DNA from: DATGMB01 sp035293845
GTDB taxonomy: Bacteria > Acidobacteriota > Terriglobia > Bryobacterales > Bryobacteraceae
Direction of reading: 5' to 3'
Length of the DNA: 39,212 nt
Assembly: GCA_035293845.1 (NCBI GenBank)
Contig: DATGMB010000226.1
Span: 1 to 39,212 of the forward strand
The translations under genes and the position numbers were made by a program. The notes under the pieces were generated by a model. That model did no database searches. It was not told where the DNA came from and worked only from the letters and a program-made list of their open reading frames with translations. Positions 30,094 to 38,382 of the stretch are shown piece after piece (the stretch's first letter is position 1; each line of letters begins with the position of its first letter).

Positions 30094-31838
30094 TCGTAAT
30101 CCTTGTCGCCGCGTTGATTTTTTTGGGCTGCATCGTCAGCCCACCCTCCCTGATGGACGATGTGGACGCCGTGCAGGCGCAGATTGCGCGCAACATGCTG
30201 CAATCGGGCGACTGGGTCACGGCGCGGCTGGATGGGGTGGCGTACCTCGAAAAATCACCGCTGAAATACTGGATGATCGCGGTTTCGTACGAGATTTTCG
30301 GGCCGCACGATTGGGCGGCGCGCATCCCCATCGCATTGTGCACGGTCCTGCTGTGCTGGGTAACGGCGGCTTTTGCGGCATGGGCCTTCGGCCGGCGCGC
30401 GGGCCTTTATAGCGGACTCGCTCTCGCGACCTGCGCCGGCCTGTTCCTTTTCACGCGGATCCTCATCCCGGACGTGGTGCTGACGCTGGCGATCACGGCG
30501 GCGCTATGGGGGCTGCTGCGCGCGCTCGAAGAGGACGAACCGCACCCCGCGCGATGGGCGTACCTGATGTGGGCCGCGATGGGCACGGGGCTGCTGCTGA
30601 AGGGGCTGATCGCGGCGGTATTCCCGATCGGCGCGGGCCTGCTTTACCTTCTTCTGACCGGCCAGATCACGTCGCGAAAGGCGTGGGTGCGGCTGCGGCC
30701 TGTTACGGGAACGCTTCTGTTTCTGGCGATCGCCGCGCCGTGGCACGTGCTGGCCACGCTCGCCAACCCGCCGTATCTCGATTTCACGATGCACAGCGAG
30801 AGCGGCTCGTACCACGGTTTTTTCTGGTTTTATTTCATCAACGAGCACGTGCTGCGGTTTTTGAACCTGCGGTATCCGCGGGATTACAACACCGTGCCGC
30901 GGGTGTGGTTCTGGCTGTTTCACCTGCTGTGGCTGTTCCCGTGGAGCGTGTACCTTCCGGCGGCAGTGAAGCTCAGTTACCGGAAACCGGACCGCGCGTC
31001 GCGCACGCGCCTGCTGGCGCTTTGCTGGTGCGGGTTCGTTCTCGGATTTTTCACCTTCTCGACCACGCAGGAATACTACTCGATGCCGTGCTATCCGGCG
31101 CTGGCGATGCTGATCGGCTGCGCGCTGGCGACGGACGGGCCATGGCTGCGGTGGGGGACGCGCATCGCGGCGGCTGTCGCGGGCGCGGCCGCGGCGGCGA
31201 TCGGCGCGATCCTGTGGATGGTCCGGGACCTGCCGGCGCCGGGAGACATTGCCGCCGCACTCAACCAGAATCCCGCCGTTTACACGCTCTCGCTCGGGCA
31301 CATGACGGACCTCACGCTGGGGGCATTTGCGTATTTGCGCCTGCCGCTGGCGGTTGCGGGCATCGCGTTTGCGATCGGAGCGATCGGGGCCTGGCGGGCC
31401 AGGGATGCCGGCGGGCGGGCGATCGCGGCGCTGACGGTGATGATGATCCTGTTCTTCCATGCGGCGCGGCTGGCGATGGTGGTGTTCGACCCGTACATGT
31501 CCTCGCGGCCGCTGGCCGAAGCGCTGCTGGAGGCGCCGCCGGGCAAGCTGATCGTGGACGATCAGTATTACACGTTTTCCTCGGTTTTCTTCTACACCAA
31601 CCGCCGCGCATATCTGTTGAACGGGCGCGTCAACAACCTGGAATACGGGAGCTACGCTCCGGATGCGCCGAAGGACGTGTTTATCTCCGACGCGGACCTG
31701 CAGCGATTCTGGTCGAGCCCGGAGCGCTACTATCTGGTGGCGGAGGGGCCGCGGGTGCCGAGGATCGAACGGGTGATCGGACATCCGCTGATTCGGGTGC
31801 GAGAGTCGGGCGGGAAATACCTATTGACGAACCATTAG
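30021..31838 (+). CDS. GT39/ArnT-like membrane glycosyltransferase
   Basis: This protein of about 605 residues has some 11-12 hydrophobic helices. Its first extracytoplasmic loop has the GT-C pattern (PSLMDDVDAVQAQIARNMLQSGDWVTARLDGVAYLEKSPLKYW), with the catalytic acidic pair DD characteristic of ArnT/PMT-type enzymes that use polyprenyl-phosphate sugars. The C-terminal part (about 470-605) is a soluble domain. It probably transfers a sugar to lipid A, a polysaccharide or a protein outside the inner membrane. The start is uncertain: 30021 overlaps asnB by 73 bp, and an earlier ATG at 29985 is also in frame; neither has a strong ribosome-binding site. Confidence 0.85.
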   Translation: MESGGPSAGAGRGEDTGPRTRDRLIVILVAALIFLGCIVSPPSLMDDVDAVQAQIARNMLQSGDWVTARLDGVAYLEKSPLKYWMIAVSYEIFGPHDWAARIPIALCTVLLCWVTAAFAAWAFGRRAGLYSGLALATCAGLFLFTRILIPDVVLTLAITAALWGLLRALEEDEPHPARWAYLMWAAMGTGLLLKGLIAAVFPIGAGLLYLLLTGQITSRKAWVRLRPVTGTLLFLAIAAPWHVLATLANPPYLDFTMHSESGSYHGFFWFYFINEHVLRFLNLRYPRDYNTVPRVWFWLFHLLWLFPWSVYLPAAVKLSYRKPDRASRTRLLALCWCGFVLGFFTFSTTQEYYSMPCYPALAMLIGCALATDGPWLRWGTRIAAAVAGAAAAAIGAILWMVRDLPAPGDIAAALNQNPAVYTLSLGHMTDLTLGAFAYLRLPLAVAGIAFAIGAIGAWRARDAGGRAIAALTVMMILFFHAARLAMVVFDPYMSSRPLAEALLEAPPGKLIVDDQYYTFSSVFFYTNRRAYLLNGRVNNLEYGSYAPDAPKDVFISDADLQRFWSSPERYYLVAEGPRVPRIERVIGHPLIRVRESGGKYLLTNH

Positions 31839-32064
31839 CGGCTTTTTGGCGGCGCCGCGGACGGTCTTTTTCGTTTTATCACGCCATTTCTAAAACAATT
31901 TTCGTTCCCTTTTCAATCACTTACCGATCGTGGGCTAAAGTTGACGTGTTGGTGAGTGTTACTGTCTAACCAGCAGCGGGAGCCATGGCGGCTCCGCCGC
32001 GGTGAACGGGCTTCGCGTCGCCCGCCGCCGCAGCGGAGCCGTTTTGCTTTTAAGGGGATGACGA
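31839..32064. other. Junction between host genes and phage late genes
   Basis: About 225 bp separate the glycosyltransferase stop from the first phage gene. The first half is notably AT-richer than the surroundings (TTTTCGTTTTATCACGCC and on). A possible promoter is TTGACG (31941-31946) with TCTAAC 18 bp on. The second half holds the stem-loop at 31989-32051. No tRNA or integrase is present here. Confidence 0.45.
31989..32051 (+). terminator. Nested stem-loop followed by TTTTGCTTTT
   Basis: The outer stem CGGCTCCGC (31989-31997) pairs with GCGGAGCCG (32033-32041). An inner stem CGGGC/GCCCG sits in the loop, and a T-rich run (32042-32051) follows. It looks like a rho-independent terminator on the plus strand, placed just upstream of the first phage gene, where it could insulate or attenuate late transcription. 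Confidence 0.5.
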
Positions 32065-32364
32065 ATGGCGACGAGGAAGGCAACGACGAAGGAAACGACC
32101 AAGGAAACAACGAAGGCAGCGACGACGGAAGCGACGACGGGGGCGACAACGGGTGCGACGAAAGCAGCGAGGAAACCATCGAGGAAACAGGCCATCAAGA
32201 ATGCGCTCAGCACGTTTGAAGCAAAGCTCATGAGCGAAGAGACCTGCGATATCACGCTGGCGGAGTATGTGAAGCTGCTCCAGATTTCGCAGGAGCTGGC
32301 GGAGAGCACACCGAAGGAGGTGACGGTTTCGTGGGTCGACGGGCCAAAATCCGACGAGGCATAG
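32065..32364 (+). CDS. Possible phage small terminase or DNA-associated protein with Thr/Ala/Lys-rich tail
   Basis: The 99-residue protein has a low-complexity basic N-terminus (about 1-40, repeated TTKE/ATT blocks ending KAARKPSRKQ) that resembles histone-H1-like tails. A helical acidic C-terminal part follows (LSTFEAKLMSEETCDITLAEYVKLLQISQEL). AAGGGG precedes the ATG. Its place just before, and 34 bp overlapping, the large terminase suggests a small-terminase role, but it is shorter than most and the call rests mainly on position. Confidence 0.5.
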   Translation: MATRKATTKETTKETTKAATTEATTGATTGATKAARKPSRKQAIKNALSTFEAKLMSEETCDITLAEYVKLLQISQELAESTPKEVTVSWVDGPKSDEA

Positions 32365-33626
32365 TCTACGAGCCGTTGCCCTCGCAGCGGCAGTTTCACA
32401 ACCTCAACTGCCGGTTCAAAGGGTTCTCGGGACCGATCGGCAGCGGCAAGAGCCAGGCGCTCTGTCAGGAGGCGATCCGGCTCACTTACCTCAATCCGGG
32501 GAGGATGGGGCTGCTCGGCGCTCCCACTTACGCGATGCTGCGGGACATCACGCAGACTGCGTTATTCGAGACGCTCGATGCGAACGAGATTCCGTACGAG
32601 CAGAACAAAGCCGAGAACGCGATCACGCTGAAGGACACGCGGTCCCGGATCGTATTCCGGCCGCTCGAAGATTACGAGCGGTTACGCGGCACCAACCTGG
32701 CGTGGTTTGGCGTGGATGAATTGACGTACACGTCCGAGGAGGCCTGGCTACGGCTCGAAGGCCGCCTGCGGGACCCGAAGGCAACGCGGCTGTGCGGCTT
32801 CGCGGTGTGGACCCCGAAGGGCCATGACTGGGTCTACAAGCGGTTCATCGACCGTCCGAAGGCGGGGTACAAGGCGATTCTCGCGAAGCCGGCGGAGAAC
32901 CGGTTTCTGCTGGAGAAAGTACCGGACTTTTACGATCGCCTGGCCGATAGTTACGACCAGCGGTTCTATCAGCAGGAGGTCCTGGGCGAGTATCTGGCGG
33001 CGGACGGCAACCGCGTGTATTCCTGCTTCGACCGGCGGCTGCACGTGCAGCCGGTCCAGTACAAGACGGGGCTGCCCCTGCTGTGGGCGCTCGACTTCAA
33101 CGTGGACCCGATGTGCTCCGTGGTCGTGCAGAGAGATGGGGACGAGTTCCGGGTACTGGGGGAGATCATGCTGCGCCACGCGACCACACGAATGGCATGC
33201 GAGGAATTCCTGAAGCGATACGGGAGTTCGCAGGGCCCTGTTCTTATCTACGGGGACGCGGCGGGGCAACATTCGCAATCGACCGGCTCGTCTGATTACG
33301 AAATGATTCGCGATTATTTCCGCGCGCACGCGAGGCTGCGGACCGAGTACCGGGTGCCGAAGGCAAATCCGGCGGTGCGCGACCGGATCAACAAGGTGAA
33401 CGGGCTGCTGCAATCGGCTGCGGGCGATGTACGACTGCTGATCGATCCGGGGTGCAAGGGGCTGATCGAAGACTTCGAACAGGTCGCGTACAAGGGAGAC
33501 AGCAGTCAGATCGATAAAGATCGGGACCGGATGCGCACGCACTTATCCGATGCTCTCGGATATCTGCTCTATGAAGTGGACAAGCCGCCGGTCGGGCCGC
33601 GCCGTAACCGGCTGCCGGTGAATTAG
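32331..33626 (+). CDS. Phage terminase large subunit
   Basis: This 431-residue packaging motor starts at a GTG (GTG GGT CGA) inside the preceding gene. The ATPase half has Walker A GPIGSGKS (34-41) and Walker B LAWFGVDE (D129/E130). The nuclease half has acidic residues expected for the RNase H-like fold in LDFNVDP, YGDAAG and the C-terminal SDALGYLL. It cuts and pumps DNA into the prohead. The overlap with the upstream gene implies coupling. Confidence 0.93.
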   Translation: MGRRAKIRRGIVYEPLPSQRQFHNLNCRFKGFSGPIGSGKSQALCQEAIRLTYLNPGRMGLLGAPTYAMLRDITQTALFETLDANEIPYEQNKAENAITLKDTRSRIVFRPLEDYERLRGTNLAWFGVDELTYTSEEAWLRLEGRLRDPKATRLCGFAVWTPKGHDWVYKRFIDRPKAGYKAILAKPAENRFLLEKVPDFYDRLADSYDQRFYQQEVLGEYLAADGNRVYSCFDRRLHVQPVQYKTGLPLLWALDFNVDPMCSVVVQRDGDEFRVLGEIMLRHATTRMACEEFLKRYGSSQGPVLIYGDAAGQHSQSTGSSDYEMIRDYFRAHARLRTEYRVPKANPAVRDRINKVNGLLQSAAGDVRLLIDPGCKGLIEDFEQVAYKGDSSQIDKDRDRMRTHLSDALGYLLYEVDKPPVGPRRNRLPVN

Positions 33627-33657
33627 GGAACGGGACGGGGCCAACAGGAAGAACGAA

Positions 33658-35016
33658 ATGGTAAATATCAATCGCGAACATCCCGAATATGCGGCGCGCA
33701 AGGCCATGTGGCGCCAGTATCAGGATCTGTATGCCGGTGGCGAGCGATTCCGGTTGAACGCGGCGCAATACCTGCTGCGGCGCAACCGGGAGCCGGGACA
33801 GATCTACCAGGAACGCCTGGAACGCGTTTTCTACGAGAACTACATCGGATCGATCGTGGACTGGTACGCCGCCACGCTGATGCGGCGCGAGCCGATGCTG
33901 ACTTTCGAGGGCAACGACGAGGGGGCCAAGGAATTCTACGCGGCATTCGCGGACGATTGCGATTGCAAGGGCACCACGCTGAGCGAATTCTTCCGGCGGC
34001 AGTTCGTGCAGACGCTGGTATACGGGGCGAGCTACACGGTGGTGGACTTCCCGCGCGCGGCGGGGCCCTCCCGCACGCGCGCCGAGGAAGACGCCAGCGG
34101 GCGCTCGCGCGCCTACCTGGTCGATTACAGCCCGGAGGAAGTGATCAATTGGAATTACGACGACTCCGGCGGGCTCGACTGGATCGTGCTGCGCACCTCC
34201 TGCCTGCAGCAATCCCGCGTGACCGATGCGCAATGGGAGCGGGAGACACGCTGGATCTATTACGACCGCGAGAATTTCCAGGTTTACCGGAAGACGGGCG
34301 AGCGAGGCGGTATCGAGCTCGTAGACGAAGGGCGGCACGGCCTGGCGCCGCTCGGCCGCGTGCCGGTCTTCCGGATGACGATTTCCGACGGCCTGTGGCT
34401 GGTGAACAAGGCGGCCCTCCTGCAACTGGAGCACTTCAACAAGTCCAATGCCCTTTCCTGGGCGCTCACCATGGGGCTCTTTGCGACCCCGGTGGTTTAT
34501 TCGGACCGGGAGTGGGACCAGATTGTCGGGGAGTCGTACTACATCCAGCTCGGCTCCGGAGACCGGTTCGGGTGGACCGAACCGGAAGGCAAGGTTTATC
34601 AGATAGCGGCGGACAATCTGGTCCGGCTGAAGGACGAGATTTACCGCGTCTGCTATCTGATGAACCAAGCCGGCACGGCCAGCGACACGCGGTCCGGCGT
34701 CAGCAAGGAGCGGGACTTCAGCATTACGAACGAAGTGCTGAAGGCCTACGGGGACGCCGTCAAGGACTCGCTGCGGCAGGTGCTGCAGTCGATTGCCGGG
34801 GCGCGCCAGGACGGCGTGACGATCGATGTTTCCGGGCTGGATGAGTTCGACATCCAGGACTTCAGCAACGAACTGGACGATGCCAAGAAGCTGCTGGAGC
34901 TGGGGATCGGCTCGGAGACGTTGCGCAAGCAAATCTTCAAGAAGCTGGCATTGAAGTATCTGTGCGATGCCAGGCAGGAGGTGAAAAACCGCGTCGTCGA
35001 AGAAATCGATTCGTAG
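33658..35016 (+). CDS. Phage portal protein
   Basis: This 452-residue protein lies directly after the large terminase, the usual portal position. It has the look of DUF4055-type portals: an N-terminal HPEYAARKAMWRQYQDLYAGGERF region, YIGSIVDWYAATLMRREP, a beta-rich middle (LVYGASYTVVDFPRA), and C-terminal helices (NEVLKAYGDAVKDSLRQVLQSI). AGGAAG precedes the ATG. It should form the dodecameric vertex channel. Confidence 0.85.
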   Translation: MVNINREHPEYAARKAMWRQYQDLYAGGERFRLNAAQYLLRRNREPGQIYQERLERVFYENYIGSIVDWYAATLMRREPMLTFEGNDEGAKEFYAAFADDCDCKGTTLSEFFRRQFVQTLVYGASYTVVDFPRAAGPSRTRAEEDASGRSRAYLVDYSPEEVINWNYDDSGGLDWIVLRTSCLQQSRVTDAQWERETRWIYYDRENFQVYRKTGERGGIELVDEGRHGLAPLGRVPVFRMTISDGLWLVNKAALLQLEHFNKSNALSWALTMGLFATPVVYSDREWDQIVGESYYIQLGSGDRFGWTEPEGKVYQIAADNLVRLKDEIYRVCYLMNQAGTASDTRSGVSKERDFSITNEVLKAYGDAVKDSLRQVLQSIAGARQDGVTIDVSGLDEFDIQDFSNELDDAKKLLELGIGSETLRKQIFKKLALKYLCDARQEVKNRVVEEIDS

Positions 35017-35032
35017 GCAGGCTACGGCCTGC
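35017..35032 (+). other. Small hairpin GCAGGC-TACG-GCCTGC after the portal stop
   Basis: A perfect 6-bp stem with a TACG tetraloop begins right after the portal stop codon and ends 9 bp before the scaffold gene's ribosome-binding site. It could protect or process the polycistronic late mRNA. Confidence 0.4.
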
Positions 35033-35055
35033 GCCAGAACAGACTCAGGAGGCTT

Positions 35056-35607
35056 ATGGAAGGACTGGACGTACAGAGCATCGTGCGGCAGGCGATTCAG
35101 GAGTATGTAGCGGCGGAGCAGAACAAGAGCGCGCCGGCGCACCAGGCGGAGCTGCTCGAGGAGCGCCGCCGCCGCGAACAACTGGAACGCCGCGTGAACG
35201 AGCTCGTGGAAGAGAACAAACGGAGCCGCCAGGCGGCGGCGGAAGTGGAGCGCAGTTCGGCGATTCGGAGCGAACTGCAGCGGCTCGGGGTTGCCAAGAT
35301 CGATCTCGCCTATAAAGCTGTGCAGGACGGGATCTCGAGGACCGAGGACGGCCGGCTCATCGCACGAACGGAATCGGGCGAGGTGCCGGTTAAAGAGTAC
35401 CTGTCAGGATTCGTTGCCGAGAACCCGGAGTTTCTGCCGGCACGAATCGCGGGCGGAACGGGAGTCACGGCCACGTCGAAGTCGCCGAGCGCCGGGCGGG
35501 AAACGATCGATATCGATCGGATTCGGCCGGGCATGAGCGCCGAGGAGATGCAGCGGGTGCGCGAGGAGATCGTGCGCGTCGCGTCGCAGACTCTGAAAGG
35601 CATGTAA
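35056..35607 (+). CDS. Phage scaffolding-like protein
   Basis: The 183-residue protein is charged and helical: the N-terminal half (about 25-75) is a long coiled coil (LLEERRRREQLERRVNELVEENKRSRQ). A small central domain (about 80-115) and a C-terminal helix (MSAEEMQRVREEIVRVASQTLKGM) follow. It precedes the coat-protein gene, so scaffold is the natural call. There is no sign of a maturation protease. AGGAGG lies 5 bp before the ATG. Confidence 0.65.
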   Translation: MEGLDVQSIVRQAIQEYVAAEQNKSAPAHQAELLEERRRREQLERRVNELVEENKRSRQAAAEVERSSAIRSELQRLGVAKIDLAYKAVQDGISRTEDGRLIARTESGEVPVKEYLSGFVAENPEFLPARIAGGTGVTATSKSPSAGRETIDIDRIRPGMSAEEMQRVREEIVRVASQTLKGM

Positions 35608-35683
35608 GCGCGGGGGTCAGGGATCGGGGGTCAGGGCTCCCGCCTTGACCGGCCGCTTTGCGGCCCCGGGCCGGCGCAGCCGG
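35608..35683 (+). repeat. G-rich GGGTCAGGGATC repeat plus two hairpins
   Basis: Right after the scaffold-like gene's stop comes CGGGGGTCAGGGATCGGGGG, then TCAGGG. Stems GGCCGC-TTT-GCGGCC (35651-35665) and CCGGC-GCA-GCCGG (35671-35683) follow, then the coat gene's ribosome-binding site. The G-rich motif recurs at two other phage gaps in this window. Confidence 0.7.
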
Positions 35684-35715
35684 GCGGGCTGAATTCAACT
35701 TAGGAGAAGGATAAC

Positions 35716-36627
35716 TTGTCGGGAATTACATCAACAAACGTTGCAAGCGCGATTGTCAAGCTGGTGGCGGCGGATGCGCTGCCCGCCTTAGTCGGGAACC
35801 TCGTTATGGGTAACCTGGTCAACCGCGATTACGAGCCGGTGCTGGCACAGGCCGGCGATACGGTGAACGTGCTCATCCCGCCTGCCATGCAGGCCAACAA
35901 CATTCTGGACGGCGGGACGGTCACGGTGCAGACGCCGGTGATTTCGAGCGCTCCGATCGTGCTCAACACGCATGCGGAGGCCACCTTCCAGATTCCGGAT
36001 GTGACGAAGGTGCTGGCGGTGCCGGATCTGCTCAAGATCTACATGGAGCCGGCGGTCGTGGCGATCGCGGAGAGCATCGAAACGTCGCTGCTGAGCCTGT
36101 ATGCGAACTTCACGGCCAACACTCCGGTGGGAACGGCGGGCACGCCGATCACGGAGGCCACGATCGACGCGGCAGAAACCGCGCTGTTCCTGGCCAAGAT
36201 TCCGGCGTCGCAGCAGAAGTTCATGGTGGTGGACGCCGCGACCTATTCGACGTGGCGGCAGATCGAGCGCTTCAGCGAGTTCCAGAACGCGGGCGACGCC
36301 GGGCTGCGCGCGATGATCGACGGCACGATCGGGAAGATCAAGGACTTTTACGTCTTCCGGTCGCAGTTCGTGCAGAAGACGGGGAGCAGCCCGGTAACGA
36401 CCCACAATCTCGGCTTCACTCGGGATGCGATCGGTCTGGTGGTCCGCCGCCTGCCGCAGCCGCTGCCGGGTACGGGCGGGATCGCGGAATACGCCGAACT
36501 GGGCAACTTCGGGATGCGCGTGGTGATGAGCTATCAGCCGAACACGCTGACGCAGCAGTTCACGGTGGACGTGCTCTACGGCTGCGGCGTGCTGCGCAAC
36601 CAGGCGGGCATTCAGGTGAACACGTAG
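35716..36627 (+). CDS. Phage major capsid protein, P22-coat-like
   Basis: This 303-residue protein starts at a TTG after AGGAGAAGG; no ATG fits the conserved N-terminus. It shows P22 coat family features: an N-terminal helix (ASAIVKLVAADALPALVGNLVMGNLVNRDYEPVLAQAGDTVNVLIPP), then PVISSAPIVLNTHAEATFQIPDVTKVLAVPDLLKIY and a C-terminal domain with FYVFRSQFVQK and MSYQPNTLTQQFTVDVLYGCGVLR. It follows the scaffold-like gene, as expected, and forms the icosahedral shell. Confidence 0.88.
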   Translation: MSGITSTNVASAIVKLVAADALPALVGNLVMGNLVNRDYEPVLAQAGDTVNVLIPPAMQANNILDGGTVTVQTPVISSAPIVLNTHAEATFQIPDVTKVLAVPDLLKIYMEPAVVAIAESIETSLLSLYANFTANTPVGTAGTPITEATIDAAETALFLAKIPASQQKFMVVDAATYSTWRQIERFSEFQNAGDAGLRAMIDGTIGKIKDFYVFRSQFVQKTGSSPVTTHNLGFTRDAIGLVVRRLPQPLPGTGGIAEYAELGNFGMRVVMSYQPNTLTQQFTVDVLYGCGVLRNQAGIQVNT

Positions 36628-36672
36628 GGGCCGGGGATCAGGGATCGGGGTCAGGGGTTAGGGATCAGGGCC
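36627..36672 (+). repeat. G-rich GGGATCAGGGGTC repeat after the coat gene
   Basis: Beginning at the stop codon, the sequence runs through GGGGCCGGGGATCAGGGATC, then GGGGTCAGGGG, then TTAGGGATCAGGG. Its start closely matches the gap at 38316, and its unit matches 35611. Confidence 0.75.
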
Positions 36673-36727
36673 ACGGGTGCACGCGAGTAGCGGGGCATTC
36701 GTGGCCTATCTATTTGGAGAGGCAGAG

Positions 36728-37042
36728 ATGAATCTCAGAACATACTTCCAGAAAATTCACGAGACCGAGGGCCAGATTTCCGGGGACCACACCGTGGTGG
36801 TCAGCAATGAGACGCCGGACGGCGGCAAAGCGGGGGTCAAGACCGAGGTGCCGAAGCGGGTCGCCGCCAAGATGGTGGTGGATGGGGCGGCGCGGCTGGC
36901 GAGTGAGGACGAAGCCGCAGAGTTTCGCAGCGCGCAGGCGCAGGCCGCGGAGGAGGCCAAGAAGCGGACGATGGCGGCGCAGATCCGCTTTGCGGTGGTG
37001 CCGGCGGCCGAGGTCGAAGGCTCGGGCGCCACGAAGGTGTAA
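36728..37042 (+). CDS. Small phage head-region protein of unknown function
   Basis: The 104-residue protein starts at ATG 36728 after GGAGAGG. The N-terminal half is a beta-type segment (TYFQKIHETEGQISGDHTVVVSNETPDGGKAGVKTEV). The second half is helical and Ala/Glu/Lys-rich. Three bases separate its stop from the next gene. Position between coat and connector genes suggests a head-decoration or head-completion role; the sequence itself was not recognised. Confidence 0.55.
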   Translation: MNLRTYFQKIHETEGQISGDHTVVVSNETPDGGKAGVKTEVPKRVAAKMVVDGAARLASEDEAAEFRSAQAQAAEEAKKRTMAAQIRFAVVPAAEVEGSGATKV

Positions 37043-37045
37043 GGC

Positions 37046-37825
37046 ATGGCACTGTTCACGGATGGGCCGGTATCGGCCATCGAGGACCTGGCGGCGCAGG
37101 ATTCGCAGGTCCTCAACGTGGCCAGCGTGGAGGGGATCGACCTCACGCGGAAGCTGGCGGCGGCGCAGGAGGCCGTCGCGATCGACCTGGAGGCCGTGCT
37201 GCGCAGGCCGGGCGTGGGGCCGGGGCTGTGCGGGCCCTACCGCCTCACGCACGTGGCGGTGACGCCCGCGCTGCGGCTGTGGCATACGTACCGCACGCTC
37301 GAGATGGTCTATGGAGATGCTTACTACAACCAGTTGAACGATCGCTATGCCAACAAGCGCGACCACTTCAGCGGGCTGGGCAAGTGGGCGTACGAGCGGC
37401 TGATCCTGACGGGACTCGGGATTGTGCCGCGGCCGGTTCCACGCGCGCAGGTTCCCGATGTGGAGCCGGCCGCGGGCGCGGTTCCGGACGGGACGTACTA
37501 CGTCACGATGGCGTGGCTGAACGCCGGCGGCGAAGAGGGGGCGAGCGCGATTCCAGCGGCGATTACGACGACGGCCAGCGGGTTCACGGTACAGCCGAAG
37601 CCGGCCAACGACGGACCGTTCCCTGACGGCCAGGGCTGTGTCACGGGCTGGAATGTCTATGCAGGCGCGGCGCCGGATGCGATGGTGCGGCAGAACGCTC
37701 AGCCGATCGCAGTGGGCGCGACATGGACGCAGACCGCAGCGGTTGTCACCGTGGGAAGCGCTCCGGGGCGCGGACAGGCCCCTAGCTGGTTCCACGCGGT
37801 ACCGCGGATCATTCAGAGGGGCTGA
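37046..37825 (+). CDS. Phage connector-region protein with a C-terminal Ig/FN3-like domain
   Basis: This is a two-part, 259-residue protein. Residues about 1-130 are helical (LAAQDSQVLNVASVEGIDLTRKLAAAQEAVAIDLEAVL and LEMVYGDAYYNQLNDRYANKRDHF), like head-tail connector or adaptor proteins. Residues about 145-245 are beta-rich, resembling fibronectin-III/Ig-like modules seen on phage structural proteins (GTYYVTMAWLNAGGEEGASAIP; GWNVYAG). The stop codon overlaps the next start (TGATG). Confidence 0.6.
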   Translation: MALFTDGPVSAIEDLAAQDSQVLNVASVEGIDLTRKLAAAQEAVAIDLEAVLRRPGVGPGLCGPYRLTHVAVTPALRLWHTYRTLEMVYGDAYYNQLNDRYANKRDHFSGLGKWAYERLILTGLGIVPRPVPRAQVPDVEPAAGAVPDGTYYVTMAWLNAGGEEGASAIPAAITTTASGFTVQPKPANDGPFPDGQGCVTGWNVYAGAAPDAMVRQNAQPIAVGATWTQTAAVVTVGSAPGRGQAPSWFHAVPRIIQRG

Positions 37826-38316
37826 TGGCGACACTGATCGGAAGCACGGCGCTGAACAAGCTGAAGGGCTATCTGACGGCGCCCGCGGGGCTGAATGCCA
37901 ACCTGGCGGCGCTGACCGAACCGGGGGCGGCCATCGCGGCGGCGATCCAGATTGTTTCGCAGAATGCGCCGCCGGAGCTGGCGGACCGGGCGGGAGCGGT
38001 GCAGTATCCGGCGGTCAACGTTTACTGCGAAAAGCTGGTCAACGATCAGCGCGAGAAGTTCCTGAGTTTTTCCGGAACGGTGGCGCTGGCGATCGAGGTA
38101 CGGCATTCGCAGGACCAGATGGACGGAATCGGCGATGCGCTCGAGCAGTATGTCGATGCCGTCACGCAGACGCTGACCGCCAGCCGGGGCGACTGGGGCG
38201 GCGGCATGTACTTCGCCGGGAATTACCAGGTCTCCTACGGCCCGGTAAAGCGCGGCGGCAAGAACTTCCTTCAGACGGCGAAGGTGACGTTCGAGGTGGG
38301 GGCGAGCGTGAGTTAG
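37825..38316 (+). CDS. Phage tail-terminator-like protein
   Basis: The 163-residue protein starts at the ATG overlapping the preceding stop. An N-terminal helix is followed by a strand-rich core (AVQYPAVNVYCEKLVNDQREKFLSFSGTVALAIEVRHSQDQ) and a helix (GIGDALEQYVDAVTQTL), then two strands. This layout fits tail-completion/tail-terminator proteins such as gpU-like or Gp17-like folds, and the position just before a tail-tube-like gene agrees. Inference from layout and order only. Confidence 0.5.
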   Translation: MATLIGSTALNKLKGYLTAPAGLNANLAALTEPGAAIAAAIQIVSQNAPPELADRAGAVQYPAVNVYCEKLVNDQREKFLSFSGTVALAIEVRHSQDQMDGIGDALEQYVDAVTQTLTASRGDWGGGMYFAGNYQVSYGPVKRGGKNFLQTAKVTFEVGASVS

Positions 38317-38363
38317 GGGGCCGGGGTCAGGGGTCAGGGATCGGGGATCGGGGGGCTTTGGGG
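38317..38363 (+). repeat. G-rich GGGGTCAGGGATC repeat before the tail-tube-like gene
   Basis: The stop codon is followed by GGGGCCGGGGTCAGGGGTCA, then GGGATCGGGGATCGGGGGG: at least five tandem heptamer-like units. Same motif and same placement as the gaps at 35608 and 36627. Confidence 0.75.
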
Positions 38364-38382
38364 AGAGTTTGAGGAGGCAATT

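Noticed and set aside
31956..32219. An 87-codon frame with an acidic Asp/Gly/Asn-rich repeat near the phage start
   Set aside because: It is the alternate reading of the repetitive segment encoding the Thr/Ala/Lys-rich tail; the frame at 32065 has the better ribosome-binding site and overlaps the terminase in the usual way.
35608..38363. A CRISPR array in the phage gaps
   Set aside because: The repeats are short G-rich heptamers without regular spacers and are confined to small gaps.
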